Assembly: GCF_010726955.1 (NCBI RefSeq)
Contig: NZ_AP022603.1
Span: 2,790,001 to 2,854,000, forward strand
DNA length: 64,000 bases
Direction: 5' to 3'
From: Mycolicibacterium fallax
Lineage (GTDB): Bacteria > Actinomycetota > Actinomycetes > Mycobacteriales > Mycobacteriaceae
The stretch's first letter is position 1. The number at the start of each line of letters is the position of its first letter. Position numbers and translations under genes: made by a program. A model generated the notes under the pieces. It was not told the DNA's origin, made no database searches, and worked only from the letters and a program-made list of their open reading frames with translations. Positions 42,371 to 51,987 of this stretch are shown in pieces.

Positions 42371-43840
42371 TCAGACGCCGGCGGAGCCCTCCCGGTTCCA
42401 CCAGGCCAGCAGCTCGGCGCGGGCCTGCTCGGGCTCCAGCGGCCCGCGCTCCATCCGCAGATCCTTGAGGTAGTTCCAGGCCTTCCCGACCTGCGGACCG
42501 GCCGGGATGCCGAGCAGTTCCATGATCGCGTTGCCGTCCAGGTCGGGGCGCACCCGCGCGAGATCCTCGCGTTCGGCCAGCTCGGCGATCCGCGCCTCGA
42601 GATCGTCGTAGGTGGCCTGCAGCCGGGCGGCCCGGCGCTTGTTGCGGGTGGTGCAGTCAGCCCGGACCAGCCGGTGCAGCCGGTCCAGCAGCGGGCCGGC
42701 GTCGGTCACGTAGCGGCGCACCGCCGAATCGGTCCACCGGCCGTCGCCGTAGCCGTGGAACCGCAGGTGCAGGTACACCAGCGCCGACACGTCGTCGACC
42801 ATCTGCTTGGAGTACTTCAGCGTCCGCATCCGCTTGCGAGTCATCTTCGCCCCGACCACCTCGTGGTGGTGGAAGCTCACCCCGCCGGCCGGCTCGTGGC
42901 GGCGGGTGGCGGGCTTGCCGATGTCGTGCAGCAGCGCCGCCCAGCGCAGCACCAGGTCCGGGCCGTCGTCGCCCTCCAGGTCGATGGCCTGGCGCAGCAC
43001 GGTCAGCGAGTGCTGGTAGACGTCCTTGTGTTGGTGGTGCTCGTCGATGGCCATCCGCATGGCCCCGACCTCCGGCAGGATCTGCTCGCCGAGCCCGGTG
43101 GCCACCATCACGTCGATCCCGGCGACCGGATCCGCGCCGAGCAGCAGCTTGTCGAGTTCGGCGGCGATGCGTTCGGCGGTGATCCGGGTGATCTGCGGCG
43201 CCATCTCCTCGATCGCGGTGCGGACCCGCGGCGCCAGCCCGAAGCCCAGCTGCGAGACGAACCGGGCCGCCCGCAGCATCCGCAGCGGGTCGTCGCCGAA
43301 GGACACCTCCGGCTCCGACGGGGTGTCCAGGATCCGGGCGCGCAGCGCGGCCAGCCCGCCGAGCGGGTCGACGAACTCGCCCGGCCCGGCGGCGGTGATC
43401 CGCACCGCCATCGCGTTGACGGTGAAGTCGCGGCGGATCAGGTCCCCGGCCAGGGTGTCGCCGAACGCGATCTGCGGGTTGCGGGAGACCTGGTCGTAGC
43501 TGTCGGCGCGGTAGGTGGTGATCTCCACCTGCTGCCCGGCCCGGGCGGCGCCGACGGTGCCGAACGCGATCCCGGTGTCCCACATGGCGTCGGCCCACGG
43601 CCGCAGCAGCCGCTGGACGGCATCCGGGCGCGCGTCGGTGGTGAAGTCCAGATCCGTGCCCAGTCGGCCCAGCAGGGCGTCGCGGACGCTGCCGCCGACC
43701 AGGTGGAGTTGGTGCCCGGCCTCGTCGAACAGCCGGCCGAGATCCCCGAGCAATTCGCCGTGGGCGTTGAGCGCGACCAGCGCGCGCGCCAGCAGCGGTG
43801 CATCGGCATCGGCGGGGGCGCTGGATTCGGCGTCGGACAC
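42371..43840 (-). CDS. cca: CCA tRNA nucleotidyltransferase
   Basis: A 489-residue class II nucleotidyltransferase, homologue of Rv3907c (pcnA). The head has GGSVRDALLGR with the catalytic pair in DLDFTTDA, followed by RRDFTVNAMA. A C-terminal HD domain is present (HDIGKPATR). It adds or repairs the 3' CCA of tRNAs. The GTG start fits the family N-terminus. mutT4 is divergent, 228 bp away. Confidence 0.95.
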   Translation of the reverse strand: MSDAESSAPADADAPLLARALVALNAHGELLGDLGRLFDEAGHQLHLVGGSVRDALLGRLGTDLDFTTDARPDAVQRLLRPWADAMWDTGIAFGTVGAARAGQQVEITTYRADSYDQVSRNPQIAFGDTLAGDLIRRDFTVNAMAVRITAAGPGEFVDPLGGLAALRARILDTPSEPEVSFGDDPLRMLRAARFVSQLGFGLAPRVRTAIEEMAPQITRITAERIAAELDKLLLGADPVAGIDVMVATGLGEQILPEVGAMRMAIDEHHQHKDVYQHSLTVLRQAIDLEGDDGPDLVLRWAALLHDIGKPATRRHEPAGGVSFHHHEVVGAKMTRKRMRTLKYSKQMVDDVSALVYLHLRFHGYGDGRWTDSAVRRYVTDAGPLLDRLHRLVRADCTTRNKRRAARLQATYDDLEARIAELAEREDLARVRPDLDGNAIMELLGIPAGPQVGKAWNYLKDLRMERGPLEPEQARAELLAWWNREGSAGV

Positions 43841-44055
43841 GGACGATCAGCCTAGTTGCCCGGGCCGGCTAACCCCACCTCCGCGGGGCGCAATCGGCTG
43901 GCGTCGGGCCCGCAACGCAACTGGGTGCGGGGGCGTGGAATACCCATTGCTCGAGGTCGTGCTGCTGATCACCGCTGCGATATCGGGTTGAGCGCGACCC
44001 GGTAACGGCCGCCTCACACCGGCGAGTGCCGGCCGGGCACCGCGCCGTCGGCCGC

Positions 44056-44061
44056 TACTAT
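44056..44061 (+). promoter_or_regulatory. -10 box TACTAT, leaderless promoter of mutT4
   Basis: TACTAT is a good TANNNT element and ends 7 nt before the GTG at 44069. There is no Shine-Dalgarno. Transcription would start at or next to the start codon. Confidence 0.55.
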
Positions 44062-44068
44062 CGCATGG

Positions 44069-44848
44069 GTGTCGGACGGTGAACTGGGCAAACCGCGGCG
44101 TCGCCGCGGTAGGCGGCGCGGCCGCCGACCCGTCGGCCCGCCGCGCGCCGATCAGTCACCGGCAGGTTCGGCCGGCGCCGAGCCCGCACCCGCCGAATCT
44201 GCGCCGCCGGCGCCGCGCCCCACCGACCGGCCCCGACCGACACGGTCCCGCCGCCGCAGCGTCGATCGATTGCGCACCGTGCATGAGACCTCGGCCGGCG
44301 GTTTGGTCATCGACGGCATCGACGGCCCCCTGGAGGACGCGCTTGCCGCGTTGATCGGACGGCTGGACCGGCGCGGGCGGATGCTGTGGTCACTGCCCAA
44401 GGGGCACATCGAACAGGGCGAGACCGCCGAGCAGACCGCGGCCCGGGAGGTCGCCGAGGAGACCGGCATCCAGGGCAAGGTGCTCGCAGCGCTGGGCAGC
44501 ATCGACTACTGGTTCGTCACCGAGGGCCGTCGGGTGCACAAGACCGTGCACCATTACCTGCTGCGGTTCTCCGGCGGCGAGTTGAGCGACGAGGACCGCG
44601 AAGTCGCCGAGGTCGCCTGGGTGCCGCTTTCCGAACTGTCGTCTCGGCTGGCCTACGCCGACGAGCGCCGGCTGGCCGAGGTGGCCGGCGAGCTGATCAC
44701 CCTGCTGCAGACCGACGGCCCGAGCGCGCTGCCGGCACTGCCGCGCAGCACCCCCCGGCGGCGCCCGCAGACCCATTCCCGCAGCCGTAACCACCGACCC
44801 GAGGACCCCGAGCGGGGCCGGGCGAGCGGCTACGGTCCCCAGCCGTGA
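44069..44848 (+). CDS. mutT4: Nudix hydrolase MutT4
   Basis: A 259-residue Nudix protein, homologue of Rv3908. The N-terminal 65 or so residues are Arg/Pro-rich and probably disordered. The Nudix box is complete: G-H-I-E-Q-G-E, then REVAEETGI. It probably hydrolyses a nucleoside diphosphate derivative in the cytoplasm. The gene heads a tightly overlapping unit mutT4-DUF6049-murJ (GTGA overlap with the next gene). The GTG is 7 nt after TACTAT. Confidence 0.9.
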   Translation: MSDGELGKPRRRRGRRRGRRPVGPPRADQSPAGSAGAEPAPAESAPPAPRPTDRPRPTRSRRRSVDRLRTVHETSAGGLVIDGIDGPLEDALAALIGRLDRRGRMLWSLPKGHIEQGETAEQTAAREVAEETGIQGKVLAALGSIDYWFVTEGRRVHKTVHHYLLRFSGGELSDEDREVAEVAWVPLSELSSRLAYADERRLAEVAGELITLLQTDGPSALPALPRSTPRRRPQTHSRSRNHRPEDPERGRASGYGPQP

Positions 44849-47202
44849 CCCGCGCCCGCCGCGGTGCCCCGTGGGCGCTGCTGGCCACGCTGCTCCTGGC
44901 CCTGGTCCCCGCCCTGTTCCCGATCGCCGCCAACGGCGAACCCGACCGCACCGCGTTCCTGGTGGTCGAGATCGACCGGGTCACCCCCGACATCGTCGCC
45001 ACCGCCAGCGAGCCGTTCGTCACCGTCGACGCCGCCGTCACCAACGTCAGCGACCGTCCGGTGCGCGAGGTGGTGGCCCGGCTGGAACGGGCCGATCCGC
45101 TGGTCGCCACCAGCGGGCTGCGCACCACCCACACCGAGGCCGCCACCTCCGGCTACCAGCCCGTCGGGCCGTTCCTGAACGTCACCAGCGAGCTGCGGCC
45201 CGGCCAGCGCGCCGCGGTGAGTTTTCGGTACCCGATCCGGCCGAGCGACGATCCCGGCCTCGGCATCGAGCATCCGGGGATCTATCCGCTGCTGATCAAT
45301 GTCAACGGCACCCCCGACTACGGCTCGCCGGCCCGGCTCGCCGACGCCCGCTTCCTGCTGCCCGTCCTCGGGGTGCCCCCACCGCCCGAACCCGACACGG
45401 ACGCCGCCCCGCCGGCACCGGGGGACGTCGTCGCCCCCGACACCGCCCGGCCGGTGCGGCTGACCATGCTCTGGCCGCTGGCCGATCGGCCCCGGCTGGT
45501 GCCGGGCATCGCCGGCGGCACCACCCCGGTGCGGTTGCTCGACGACGACCTGGCCGGCGAGCTCGGTCCCGGCGGCCGGCTCGACGGCCTGCTCGGCGCC
45601 GTCGAGTTCGCCACCGGCGCGAACCTCGACCCCGGCGGTGAGCTGGCCCGCACGCTGTGCCTGGCCGTCGACCCGGACCTGCTGGTCACGGTGAACGCGA
45701 TGACCACCGGGTATGTGGTCGGCGACGCCCCCGGCACCGGGCAAACCGTCGCCGCGGCCTGGCTGGAGCGGCTGCGCGCGCTGGCCGCCCGAATGTGCGT
45801 CACGGCGCTGCCCTACGCGCAGGCCGACCTGGACGCGGTCGCCCGGGTCGGCAACGCGCCGCTGTTCAGCTTCGCCACCGTCGGCGCCCAGAATCTGGTC
45901 GACCAGTTGCTCGGGGTGACCTCGGTGCGCGGGGTGACGCTGTTCGGCGACCGGCCACTGACCAAGGAGGTCCTGCCGCTGCTCGACGGGAACGGGCAGA
46001 CCGTGGCGATCGCCCCGGCCGCGGCCGCGACCGACCCGGCGACCGGTGCCCCGAGCACCGCCGACGTGACCGCGCACCGGGTCAGTGACCGGGTGGCCGT
46101 CGCCCCGTTCGACCCGGCGGTGACCGCCACGCTGGGCGCCCTCGGCGGCGCGAAGAATCCGCCGTCGTACCTGGATCCCTCGCTGCGGGTGCCCCCCGCC
46201 GCCGGCTCACCGACCGCCCTGCGCCAGGACGCCCTGGGGGCCCTGCTGTGGCGCGGACTGCATCCGGACACCGAGCCGCGCACCCAGACGGTGCTGCCGC
46301 CGCCCAACTGGCAGGTCGGCGCCGAGGACGCCGGCGCGCTGCTGACCGCGCTGACCACGCTGCTGCATTCGGGGCTGGCGCAACCGTTGCCGCTGCCGGA
46401 GCTGATCGGCCAGACCGTGGTGGTGCCCCCACCGCCGGTGCCGCTGGCCGCCGCGCCCGACACCGGCCGGTTCGACACCGAGGTGATCGGCACCATCGCC
46501 GACGAGGATGCCCGGCTGTCGGGGCTGACCGGATCGCTGGGCACCAACATGCAGACCGGCCTGACCGGGACCGCCTACACCGCCCCGCTGCGGGAGGACA
46601 TGCTGCGGGCGCTGAGCACCGCCATCCCGGCCGATCAGCGTGCCGACCGGGCCCGGGCTGATCTCGCGCTGGTCGGTCGGACCATCGATGACCTGTTCGG
46701 GGCGGTGACGATCGTGAACCCGGGCGGCTCCTACACCCTGGCCACCGAGCGCAGCCCGCTGCCGCTGGCGCTGCGCAACGACCTGGCGGTGCCGATTCGG
46801 GTGCGGCTGCAGGTCGACGGCCCGCCCGGAATGACGGTCACCGACCCCGGGGTGCTGGAGTTGCCGCCGGGCTATCTGCCGATCCGGGTGCCGATCGAGG
46901 TGCACTTCACCCAGCGGTTTGCCGTCGACGTCGCGTTGCACACCGCCGACGGGCTGACGCTGGGCGAGCCGGTCCGGCTGTCGCTGCATTCCAACGCCTA
47001 CGGCAAGGTGCTGTTCTTCATCACCCTGATCGCTGGGGCCACCCTGGCCGTCCTCACCGGGCGGCGGCTGTGGCACCGTTTCCGCGGCCAGCCCGACCGG
47101 GCCGATCTGGAGCCACCCGAACCCGACCATCTGCATCGCCGGCCCCCGCCGCCGAACCCCGATCCCGAAGTCCCCCCGTCCCGGCCGGAGTCCGCACCAT
47201 GA
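44845..47202 (+). CDS. DUF6049 envelope protein (Rv3909 homologue)
   Basis: A 785-residue exported membrane-anchored protein. A signal peptide ([20 protein letters not shown]) is followed by a large extracytoplasmic part. One C-terminal membrane segment (about 715-735, [15 protein letters not shown]) and a proline-rich cytoplasmic tail end the protein. It is conserved next to murJ in actinobacteria, which suggests a role in cell-wall growth. It overlaps both neighbours by 4 bp (GTGA and ATGA). Confidence 0.85.
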   Translation: MTRARRGAPWALLATLLLALVPALFPIAANGEPDRTAFLVVEIDRVTPDIVATASEPFVTVDAAVTNVSDRPVREVVARLERADPLVATSGLRTTHTEAATSGYQPVGPFLNVTSELRPGQRAAVSFRYPIRPSDDPGLGIEHPGIYPLLINVNGTPDYGSPARLADARFLLPVLGVPPPPEPDTDAAPPAPGDVVAPDTARPVRLTMLWPLADRPRLVPGIAGGTTPVRLLDDDLAGELGPGGRLDGLLGAVEFATGANLDPGGELARTLCLAVDPDLLVTVNAMTTGYVVGDAPGTGQTVAAAWLERLRALAARMCVTALPYAQADLDAVARVGNAPLFSFATVGAQNLVDQLLGVTSVRGVTLFGDRPLTKEVLPLLDGNGQTVAIAPAAAATDPATGAPSTADVTAHRVSDRVAVAPFDPAVTATLGALGGAKNPPSYLDPSLRVPPAAGSPTALRQDALGALLWRGLHPDTEPRTQTVLPPPNWQVGAEDAGALLTALTTLLHSGLAQPLPLPELIGQTVVVPPPPVPLAAAPDTGRFDTEVIGTIADEDARLSGLTGSLGTNMQTGLTGTAYTAPLREDMLRALSTAIPADQRADRARADLALVGRTIDDLFGAVTIVNPGGSYTLATERSPLPLALRNDLAVPIRVRLQVDGPPGMTVTDPGVLELPPGYLPIRVPIEVHFTQRFAVDVALHTADGLTLGEPVRLSLHSNAYGKVLFFITLIAGATLAVLTGRRLWHRFRGQPDRADLEPPEPDHLHRRPPPPNPDPEVPPSRPESAP

Positions 47203-50200
47203 GCAGCACCGAGCAGTCCGCCGCGGTGCCCGGCGGGCCGGTCCGCAAGGAACTCACCGACGCCGCGGTGGTACGGCGGTCCTGGGGGATGGCGTTTGCG
47301 ACGCTGATCAGCCGGATCACCGGCTTCATCCGGATCGTGCTGTTGGCCGCGATCCTGGGCGCCGCACTGTCCAGCGCGTTCACCATCGCCAACCAGCTGC
47401 CCAACCTGGTCGCGGCCCTGGTGCTGGAGGCGACCTTCACCGCCATCTTCGTGCCGGTGCTGGCCCGCGCCGAACGCGACGATCCCGACGGCGGCGCGGC
47501 CTTCATTCGCCGGTTGGTCACCATCACCACGGCGCTGCTTGCGGTGGTGACCATCGCCTCGGTGGCCTCGGCGCCCCTGCTGGTGCGCCTGATGCTCGGC
47601 AGCCATCCGCAGGTGAACGAGGCGCTGACGACGGCGTTCGCGTATCTGCTTCTCCCGCAGGTGATCTTCTACGGGTTGACCTCGGTCTACATGGCGATCC
47701 TGAACAACCGCAACATCTTTGGCCCGCCGGCGTGGGCGCCGGTGGTCAACAATGTGGTCGCCATCGCCACCCTCGGCCTGTACCTGCTTGTTCCGGGCGA
47801 ACTTTCGCTCGACCCGGTTGAGATGGGCAACGCCAAGCTGCTGGTGCTGGGCATCGGCACCACCCTCGGCGTGGCGGCTCAGGCCGCGGTGCTGCTGGTC
47901 GCGATCCGCCGCCAGCGGATCAGCCTGCGTCCGCTGTGGGGCATCGACGAGCGGCTCAAACGCTTCGGGGCAATGGCCGCGGCGATGGTGCTGTACGTGC
48001 TGATCAGCCAGATCGGTCTGGTCGTCGGCAACCAGATCGCAAGCACCGCAGCGGCATCCGGTCCGGCCATCTACAACTACGCCTGGCTGGTGCTGCAGCT
48101 GCCGTTCGGCATGATCGGCGTGACGGTGCTGACCGTGGTGATGCCGCGGCTCAGCCGCAACGCCGCCGCCGACAACACCACCGGAGTGCTGGCCGACCTG
48201 TCCCTGGCCACCCGGCTGACCATGATCACCCTGATCCCGATCGTGGCGTTCATGACCGTCGGCGGCCCGGCGATCGGCACCGCGCTGTTCGCCTACGGCA
48301 ACTTCGGCCAGGTCGACGCCAACTACCTCGGCATCGCGATCGCCTTGTCCGCGTTCACGCTGATCCCCTATTCGATGATGCTGCTGCAACTTCGGGTCTT
48401 CTACGCTCGCGAGCAGCCGTGGATCCCGATCGCCATCATCATTGCCACCACCGTGGTCAAGATCGCCGGGTCGCTGGCCGCCCCGCACCTGACCGACAAC
48501 CCCGAACTGGTCGCCGGCTACCTCGGCGCCGCCAACGGCCTGGGCTTCGTTGCCGGCGCCCTGCTCGGCCACCTGCTGCTGCGCCGAGAGCTGCGTCCCG
48601 GCGGCGGCGGGCTGTACGGGTCGGTGGAGATCCGCACCGTCGCGCTGACGGCGCTGGCCGCGACGGCGGCGGGCCTGTCCGGGTACCTGGTGGACCGGGT
48701 CTTCGGGCTGTCCGGCCTGACCGAACACGGCGGCGGGATGGGTTCGCTGCTCCGGCTGATGATCATCGGCGTGGTGATGTTGCCGATCGTCATCGCGATC
48801 CTGGTGGCCACCAAAGTGCCCGAGGCGCAGGCCGCCCGTGCCGTGCTGAGCCGCCGACTGCAACGCGGCCAGCCGGCTGCCGGCCCGGCCGTCGTGCCTG
48901 CGCCCGCAGGCGATTCCCTACCGTATTCTGACCAACAAAGTTTGCCCGCGCCGGAATTGCCGGTGGCCCCGGCAGCCGTTGCCGGGCCGTGGACAGCGAA
49001 AGGATCCGCGGTGACCGACACTCGCTCAGCTGGCTCGGAGGGCGACCCCACCGCCCGGGTTCCGCTCCCCGGCCCCCGCCCGACCGACCCAGCATCCACC
49101 GCCGAGGACGGCGCATTGGTGGCCGGGGCGTTGATCGCCGACGGGCGCTACCGGCTGCTGGCGTTTCACGGCGGCGCGGCCCAGTTGCAGTTCTGGCAGG
49201 CCCTCGACACCGCGCTGGATCGGCCGGTGGCGCTGACCTTCATCGACCCCGAGCATCGGTTGCCGGCCGCCGAGGTGGCCGAAGTCCTCTCCCGCACTTC
49301 GCGACTGAGTCAGGTCGGCGGTCCCGGGATCGCCCGGATCCTGGATGTCTCCGATGTCGTCGGCGGGCTGGTGGTCTCGGAGTGGATTCGCGGCGGGTCG
49401 CTGCGGGAGGTCGCCGCGACGGCGCCGTCGCCGATCGGCAGCGCCCGCGCCATCCAATCGCTGGCCGCCGCCGCGGGCGCCGCACACAAGGCCGGTGTCG
49501 CGATGGGCGTCGACGATCCGGCGCGGCTGCGGGTCAGCATCGAAGGCGATGTGGCGCTGGCCTTCCCGGCCACGCTCGCCGACGCCACCCCCGAGGGTGA
49601 CATCCGTGGCGTCGGGGCCGCGCTGTACGCGCTGCTGGTGAACCGCTGGCCGCTGCGCGAAACGGGCGTCCCCAGCGGGTTCGAGCCGGCCGAGCTGGAC
49701 GCCGACGGCCAGCCGCTGGAGCCGCGGGTGCTCGACCGCGGCATCCCGTTCCAGATTTCGGCGGCAGCGCTGCGGTCGGTTCAGGACAACGCCGGGATCC
49801 GTACCGCACCGACCATGCTGAACCTGCTGCAGCAGGCGACCGCGGTCGCCGACCGCACCGCGCTGCTCGACTCGGTGGAGACTCCGCCGGAACCGGAGCC
49901 GCGCAAGTCCGACGCGGAGTCCGCCACCGACGCCGCGACCAAGCGCAAGCGCGCGCTGATGATCGGTATCGCCGCGGGCGTGGCGATTCTGCTGGTGGCC
50001 CTGCTGGTCTTGGCGTCGATCCTGAACAAGATGTTCGGCGATGTCGGCGGCGGCAGCATCGGCGACCAGCTCGGGCTGAACGCACCGTCGCTGTCGCAGT
50101 CCGCCGAGCCCACCGCGGAGGTCGGCGGCGCGGTGAAACCGGTTCGCGCGACGGTGTTCTCCCCCGACGGCGGCGCGGACAATCCCGCCGACGCCGACAA

Positions 50201-50576
50201 GGCGATCGACGGGAACCCGAACTCGGCGTGGTCGACCGACATCTACACCGACAACGTGCCGTTCCCGAACTTCAAGAGCGGCGTCGGCCTGATGCTCGAG
50301 CTGCCCGAGCCGACCACCGTCGGCACGGTGACGGTGACGGTGCCGAGCACCGGCACGGTGGTGCAGGTGCGCTCGGCGTCCAGCCCGGATCCCGCCGCAC
50401 TGGCCGACACCACCGAACTGACCCAGCCGACCACGCTGCAGCCCGGGAAGAACACCATCACGGTCGACGCGAGCGCGCCGACGTCGAACCTGCTGCTGTG
50501 GATCAGCACCATGGGCACGACGGCGGGCAAGAACAAGACCGAGTTCTCCGAGATCGTCGTCAACGCGGTCAAATAG
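47199..50576 (+). CDS. murJ: MurJ lipid II flippase with pseudokinase and sugar-binding-like domain
   Basis: A 1125-residue protein, homologue of Rv3910 (MviN). Residues about 25-545 form the MurJ flippase with some 14 membrane segments. An intracellular pseudokinase follows (about 640-895); the usual VAIK lysine is Thr (RPVALTFID) and no HRD or DFG is visible. A membrane segment lies at about 919-945. A discoidin-like extracellular domain (about 985-1125, DNPADADKAIDGNPNSAW) ends the protein. In mycobacteria the phosphorylated pseudokinase recruits FhaA to control peptidoglycan synthesis. CwlM, another partner of this pathway, is encoded nearby. Confidence 0.95.
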   Translation: MSSTEQSAAVPGGPVRKELTDAAVVRRSWGMAFATLISRITGFIRIVLLAAILGAALSSAFTIANQLPNLVAALVLEATFTAIFVPVLARAERDDPDGGAAFIRRLVTITTALLAVVTIASVASAPLLVRLMLGSHPQVNEALTTAFAYLLLPQVIFYGLTSVYMAILNNRNIFGPPAWAPVVNNVVAIATLGLYLLVPGELSLDPVEMGNAKLLVLGIGTTLGVAAQAAVLLVAIRRQRISLRPLWGIDERLKRFGAMAAAMVLYVLISQIGLVVGNQIASTAAASGPAIYNYAWLVLQLPFGMIGVTVLTVVMPRLSRNAAADNTTGVLADLSLATRLTMITLIPIVAFMTVGGPAIGTALFAYGNFGQVDANYLGIAIALSAFTLIPYSMMLLQLRVFYAREQPWIPIAIIIATTVVKIAGSLAAPHLTDNPELVAGYLGAANGLGFVAGALLGHLLLRRELRPGGGGLYGSVEIRTVALTALAATAAGLSGYLVDRVFGLSGLTEHGGGMGSLLRLMIIGVVMLPIVIAILVATKVPEAQAARAVLSRRLQRGQPAAGPAVVPAPAGDSLPYSDQQSLPAPELPVAPAAVAGPWTAKGSAVTDTRSAGSEGDPTARVPLPGPRPTDPASTAEDGALVAGALIADGRYRLLAFHGGAAQLQFWQALDTALDRPVALTFIDPEHRLPAAEVAEVLSRTSRLSQVGGPGIARILDVSDVVGGLVVSEWIRGGSLREVAATAPSPIGSARAIQSLAAAAGAAHKAGVAMGVDDPARLRVSIEGDVALAFPATLADATPEGDIRGVGAALYALLVNRWPLRETGVPSGFEPAELDADGQPLEPRVLDRGIPFQISAAALRSVQDNAGIRTAPTMLNLLQQATAVADRTALLDSVETPPEPEPRKSDAESATDAATKRKRALMIGIAAGVAILLVALLVLASILNKMFGDVGGGSIGDQLGLNAPSLSQSAEPTAEVGGAVKPVRATVFSPDGGADNPADADKAIDGNPNSAWSTDIYTDNVPFPNFKSGVGLMLELPEPTTVGTVTVTVPSTGTVVQVRSASSPDPAALADTTELTQPTTLQPGKNTITVDASAPTSNLLLWISTMGTTAGKNKTEFSEIVVNAVK

Positions 50577-50606
50577 CCCACGCAGCACGGCGGCCGAAAA
50601 GCCCGC

Positions 50607-50636
50607 CATCCACAGCCGCCGTTCATCCACAGCCGC
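50607..50636. repeat. Two 13-bp direct repeats upstream of sigM
   Basis: CATCCACAGCCGC occurs at 50607-50619 and 50624-50636, a 17-bp period. The ATCCACA core resembles a DnaA box (TTATCCACA) with mismatches. It may be a regulatory site of sigM or a simple duplication. Confidence 0.35.
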
Positions 50637-50672
50637 GGTGCCGACTGAAGTGCCCGGGGAGGCCGCGCTGGA

Positions 50673-50678
50673 TACGTT
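50673..50678 (+). promoter_or_regulatory. -10-like box TACGTT, possible leaderless promoter of sigM
   Basis: TACGTT fits TANNNT and ends 6 nt before the GTG at 50685. No GGAAC-type ECF -35 element was seen at the expected distance. Confidence 0.4.
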
Positions 50679-50684
50679 GCGGCC

Positions 50685-51344
50685 GTGGATGCGCTACCCG
50701 ACCAACGAACCGACGCCGACCAACGAACCGACGCCGACCAACGAACCGACGCCGACCAACGAACCGACGCCGACCAACGCAGCGATGCCGGCCAACCAGC
50801 CGACGCCGACCGACGCAGCGATGCCGAACTGCTGGCGGCCCACGTGGCCGGAGACCCGCGGGCATTTTCGGCGCTCTACGCCCGGCACCGGCCGCGGCTG
50901 AACCGGCTGGCCACCGCGCACACCCGCAGCCGGGAGGACGCCGCGGAGGTGCTGCAGGAGGCGATGCTGGCCGCCCACCGCGGCGCGCCGAGGTTCCGTC
51001 AGCAGGCCGCCGTCGGCAGTTGGCTGTACCGGATCGTGCTCAACGCCTGTCGGGACCGGCTGCGTCAGCGCCGCCACCAACCGGCCGACCCGCTCGATGA
51101 GACGCTCCTCGCGGTGCCCGACCGCAGCGCCGAGATCACCACCGCGCTGACCGTTCGCCGGGCACTGATGCAACTGCCCGTCGAGCAGCGCGCCGCAGTG
51201 CTGGCGGTGGACATGCACGGGTTGTCGGTCGCCCGCACCGCCCGCCTGCTGGGGGTCGCCGAGGGCACCGTCAAGAGTCGCTGTGCACGTGGGCGCCGCC
51301 GGCTCGCGGTGGTGCTCGGCCCCGGCCGGGCCGAGCTCGGCTGA
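50685..51344 (+). CDS. sigM: ECF sigma factor SigM with repeat-expanded N-terminus
   Basis: A 219-residue ECF sigma factor. Region sigma-2 (about 45-115) starts at RSDAELLAAHVAGDPRAFSALY and includes SREDAAEVLQEAMLAAH. Region sigma-4 (about 150-215) includes LPVEQRAAVLAVDMHGLSVARTARLLGVAEGTVKSR. Before them lie about 40 residues made almost only of TDADQR repeats, written by an 18-bp minisatellite. The homologue Rv3911 has an unrelated short N-terminus as I recall. SigM directs late-growth and envelope-related genes. The putative anti-sigma gene follows after 86 bp. Confidence 0.9.
   Translation: MDALPDQRTDADQRTDADQRTDADQRTDADQRSDAGQPADADRRSDAELLAAHVAGDPRAFSALYARHRPRLNRLATAHTRSREDAAEVLQEAMLAAHRGAPRFRQQAAVGSWLYRIVLNACRDRLRQRRHQPADPLDETLLAVPDRSAEITTALTVRRALMQLPVEQRAAVLAVDMHGLSVARTARLLGVAEGTVKSRCARGRRRLAVVLGPGRAELG
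50701..50826 (+). repeat. 18-bp minisatellite, seven tandem copies
   Basis: The unit ACCAACGAACCGACGCCG occurs four times without a mismatch (50701-50772), then three diverged copies follow (50773-50826). Because 18 is a multiple of three, copy-number change keeps the sigM frame. Four identical copies suggest recent expansion. Confidence 0.95.
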
Positions 51345-51353
51345 CCGCCGCCG

Positions 51354-51422
51354 CACCACGGATGAGAGACACCTCCGCCACCACGGATGAGAGACACCTC
51401 CGCCACCACGGATGAGAGACAC
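51354..51422. repeat. Three 25-bp direct repeats between sigM and its anti-sigma gene
   Basis: A 25-bp unit beginning CACCACGGATGAGAGACAC occurs at 51354-51378 and 51379-51403 without change; the third copy (from 51404) is identical for 19 bp. It fills nearly all of the 86-bp gap. Each unit contains ATG and TGA, so no long frame passes through it. Confidence 0.9.
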
Positions 51423-51430
51423 TGTCCGGC

Positions 51431-51904
51431 ATGGCCGACGTCCACGAGCCCGGGCACGCCGCCCGCCCGCCCGGGTGGCCGCGCCGGTGGGTCGCCGCTG
51501 CGGGTCTGGCGGCCATCGTCGTCGCCGCGCTGGTGGCGGTTCCCGCGTTGCTGCGGCCACCGCCCGACCGGGCGCCCCGCGCGCTGACCACCATCGAGCA
51601 GATCACCGTCGACCCGCTGGCGATCCCGCTGTCGGCCACCGAGATCCTGGCGCTGCTGGACCGCCCCGCCGACCTCGGCCCGCTGTCGGATCCCCGGCGC
51701 CGGTCGGCCTGCTTGGCCGCCCTCGGCTATCCCGGCGGCAGCGCGATCCGAGGCGCCCGTGAACTCACCATCGCCGGCCGACCCGCGGTACTGCTGCTGC
51801 TCGACGGCGAGGAGCCCGGCCGGTACGCGGCGATCGCGGTGGCACCGTCGTGCAACGCCGCCGATTCCGGGCAGCTGACCCAGACCGCGCTGCGGCGGCC
51901 GTAG
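51431..51904 (+). CDS. Putative anti-sigma-M factor, N-terminally short (Rv3912 homologue)
   Basis: A 157-residue single-pass membrane protein. Only about 20 residues precede the membrane segment (about 21-40, AAGLAAIVVAALVAVPALL). The extracytoplasmic part keeps the Rv3912-like features ITVDPLAIPLS, LDRPADLGPLSDPRRRSACLAALGYPGG and APSCNAADSGQL. From memory, Rv3912 has about 254 residues with a cytoplasmic sigma-binding part before the membrane segment; that part is absent here. An in-frame TGA at 51413 rules out a longer ATG/GTG start. No Shine-Dalgarno is seen. Confidence 0.75.
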   Translation: MADVHEPGHAARPPGWPRRWVAAAGLAAIVVAALVAVPALLRPPPDRAPRALTTIEQITVDPLAIPLSATEILALLDRPADLGPLSDPRRRSACLAALGYPGGSAIRGARELTIAGRPAVLLLLDGEEPGRYAAIAVAPSCNAADSGQLTQTALRRP

Positions 51905-51987
51905 CGCAGCGGGAACAACCACGGCCTACCCTTGGTTTGACATCATGACCGCACCGGCGCCACGCCGGCCCCGCCAGAAAGGTCCGC

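Noticed and set aside
46998..48863. 621-codon open frame antisense to murJ
   Set aside because: It spans the reverse of two real genes, with the typical His/Gln/Asp composition of antisense frames.
50607..50636. ATCCACA repeats upstream of sigM as true DnaA boxes
   Set aside because: Each copy differs from TTATCCACA at the first positions, and the repeat may simply be a local duplication. Kept only as a repeat.
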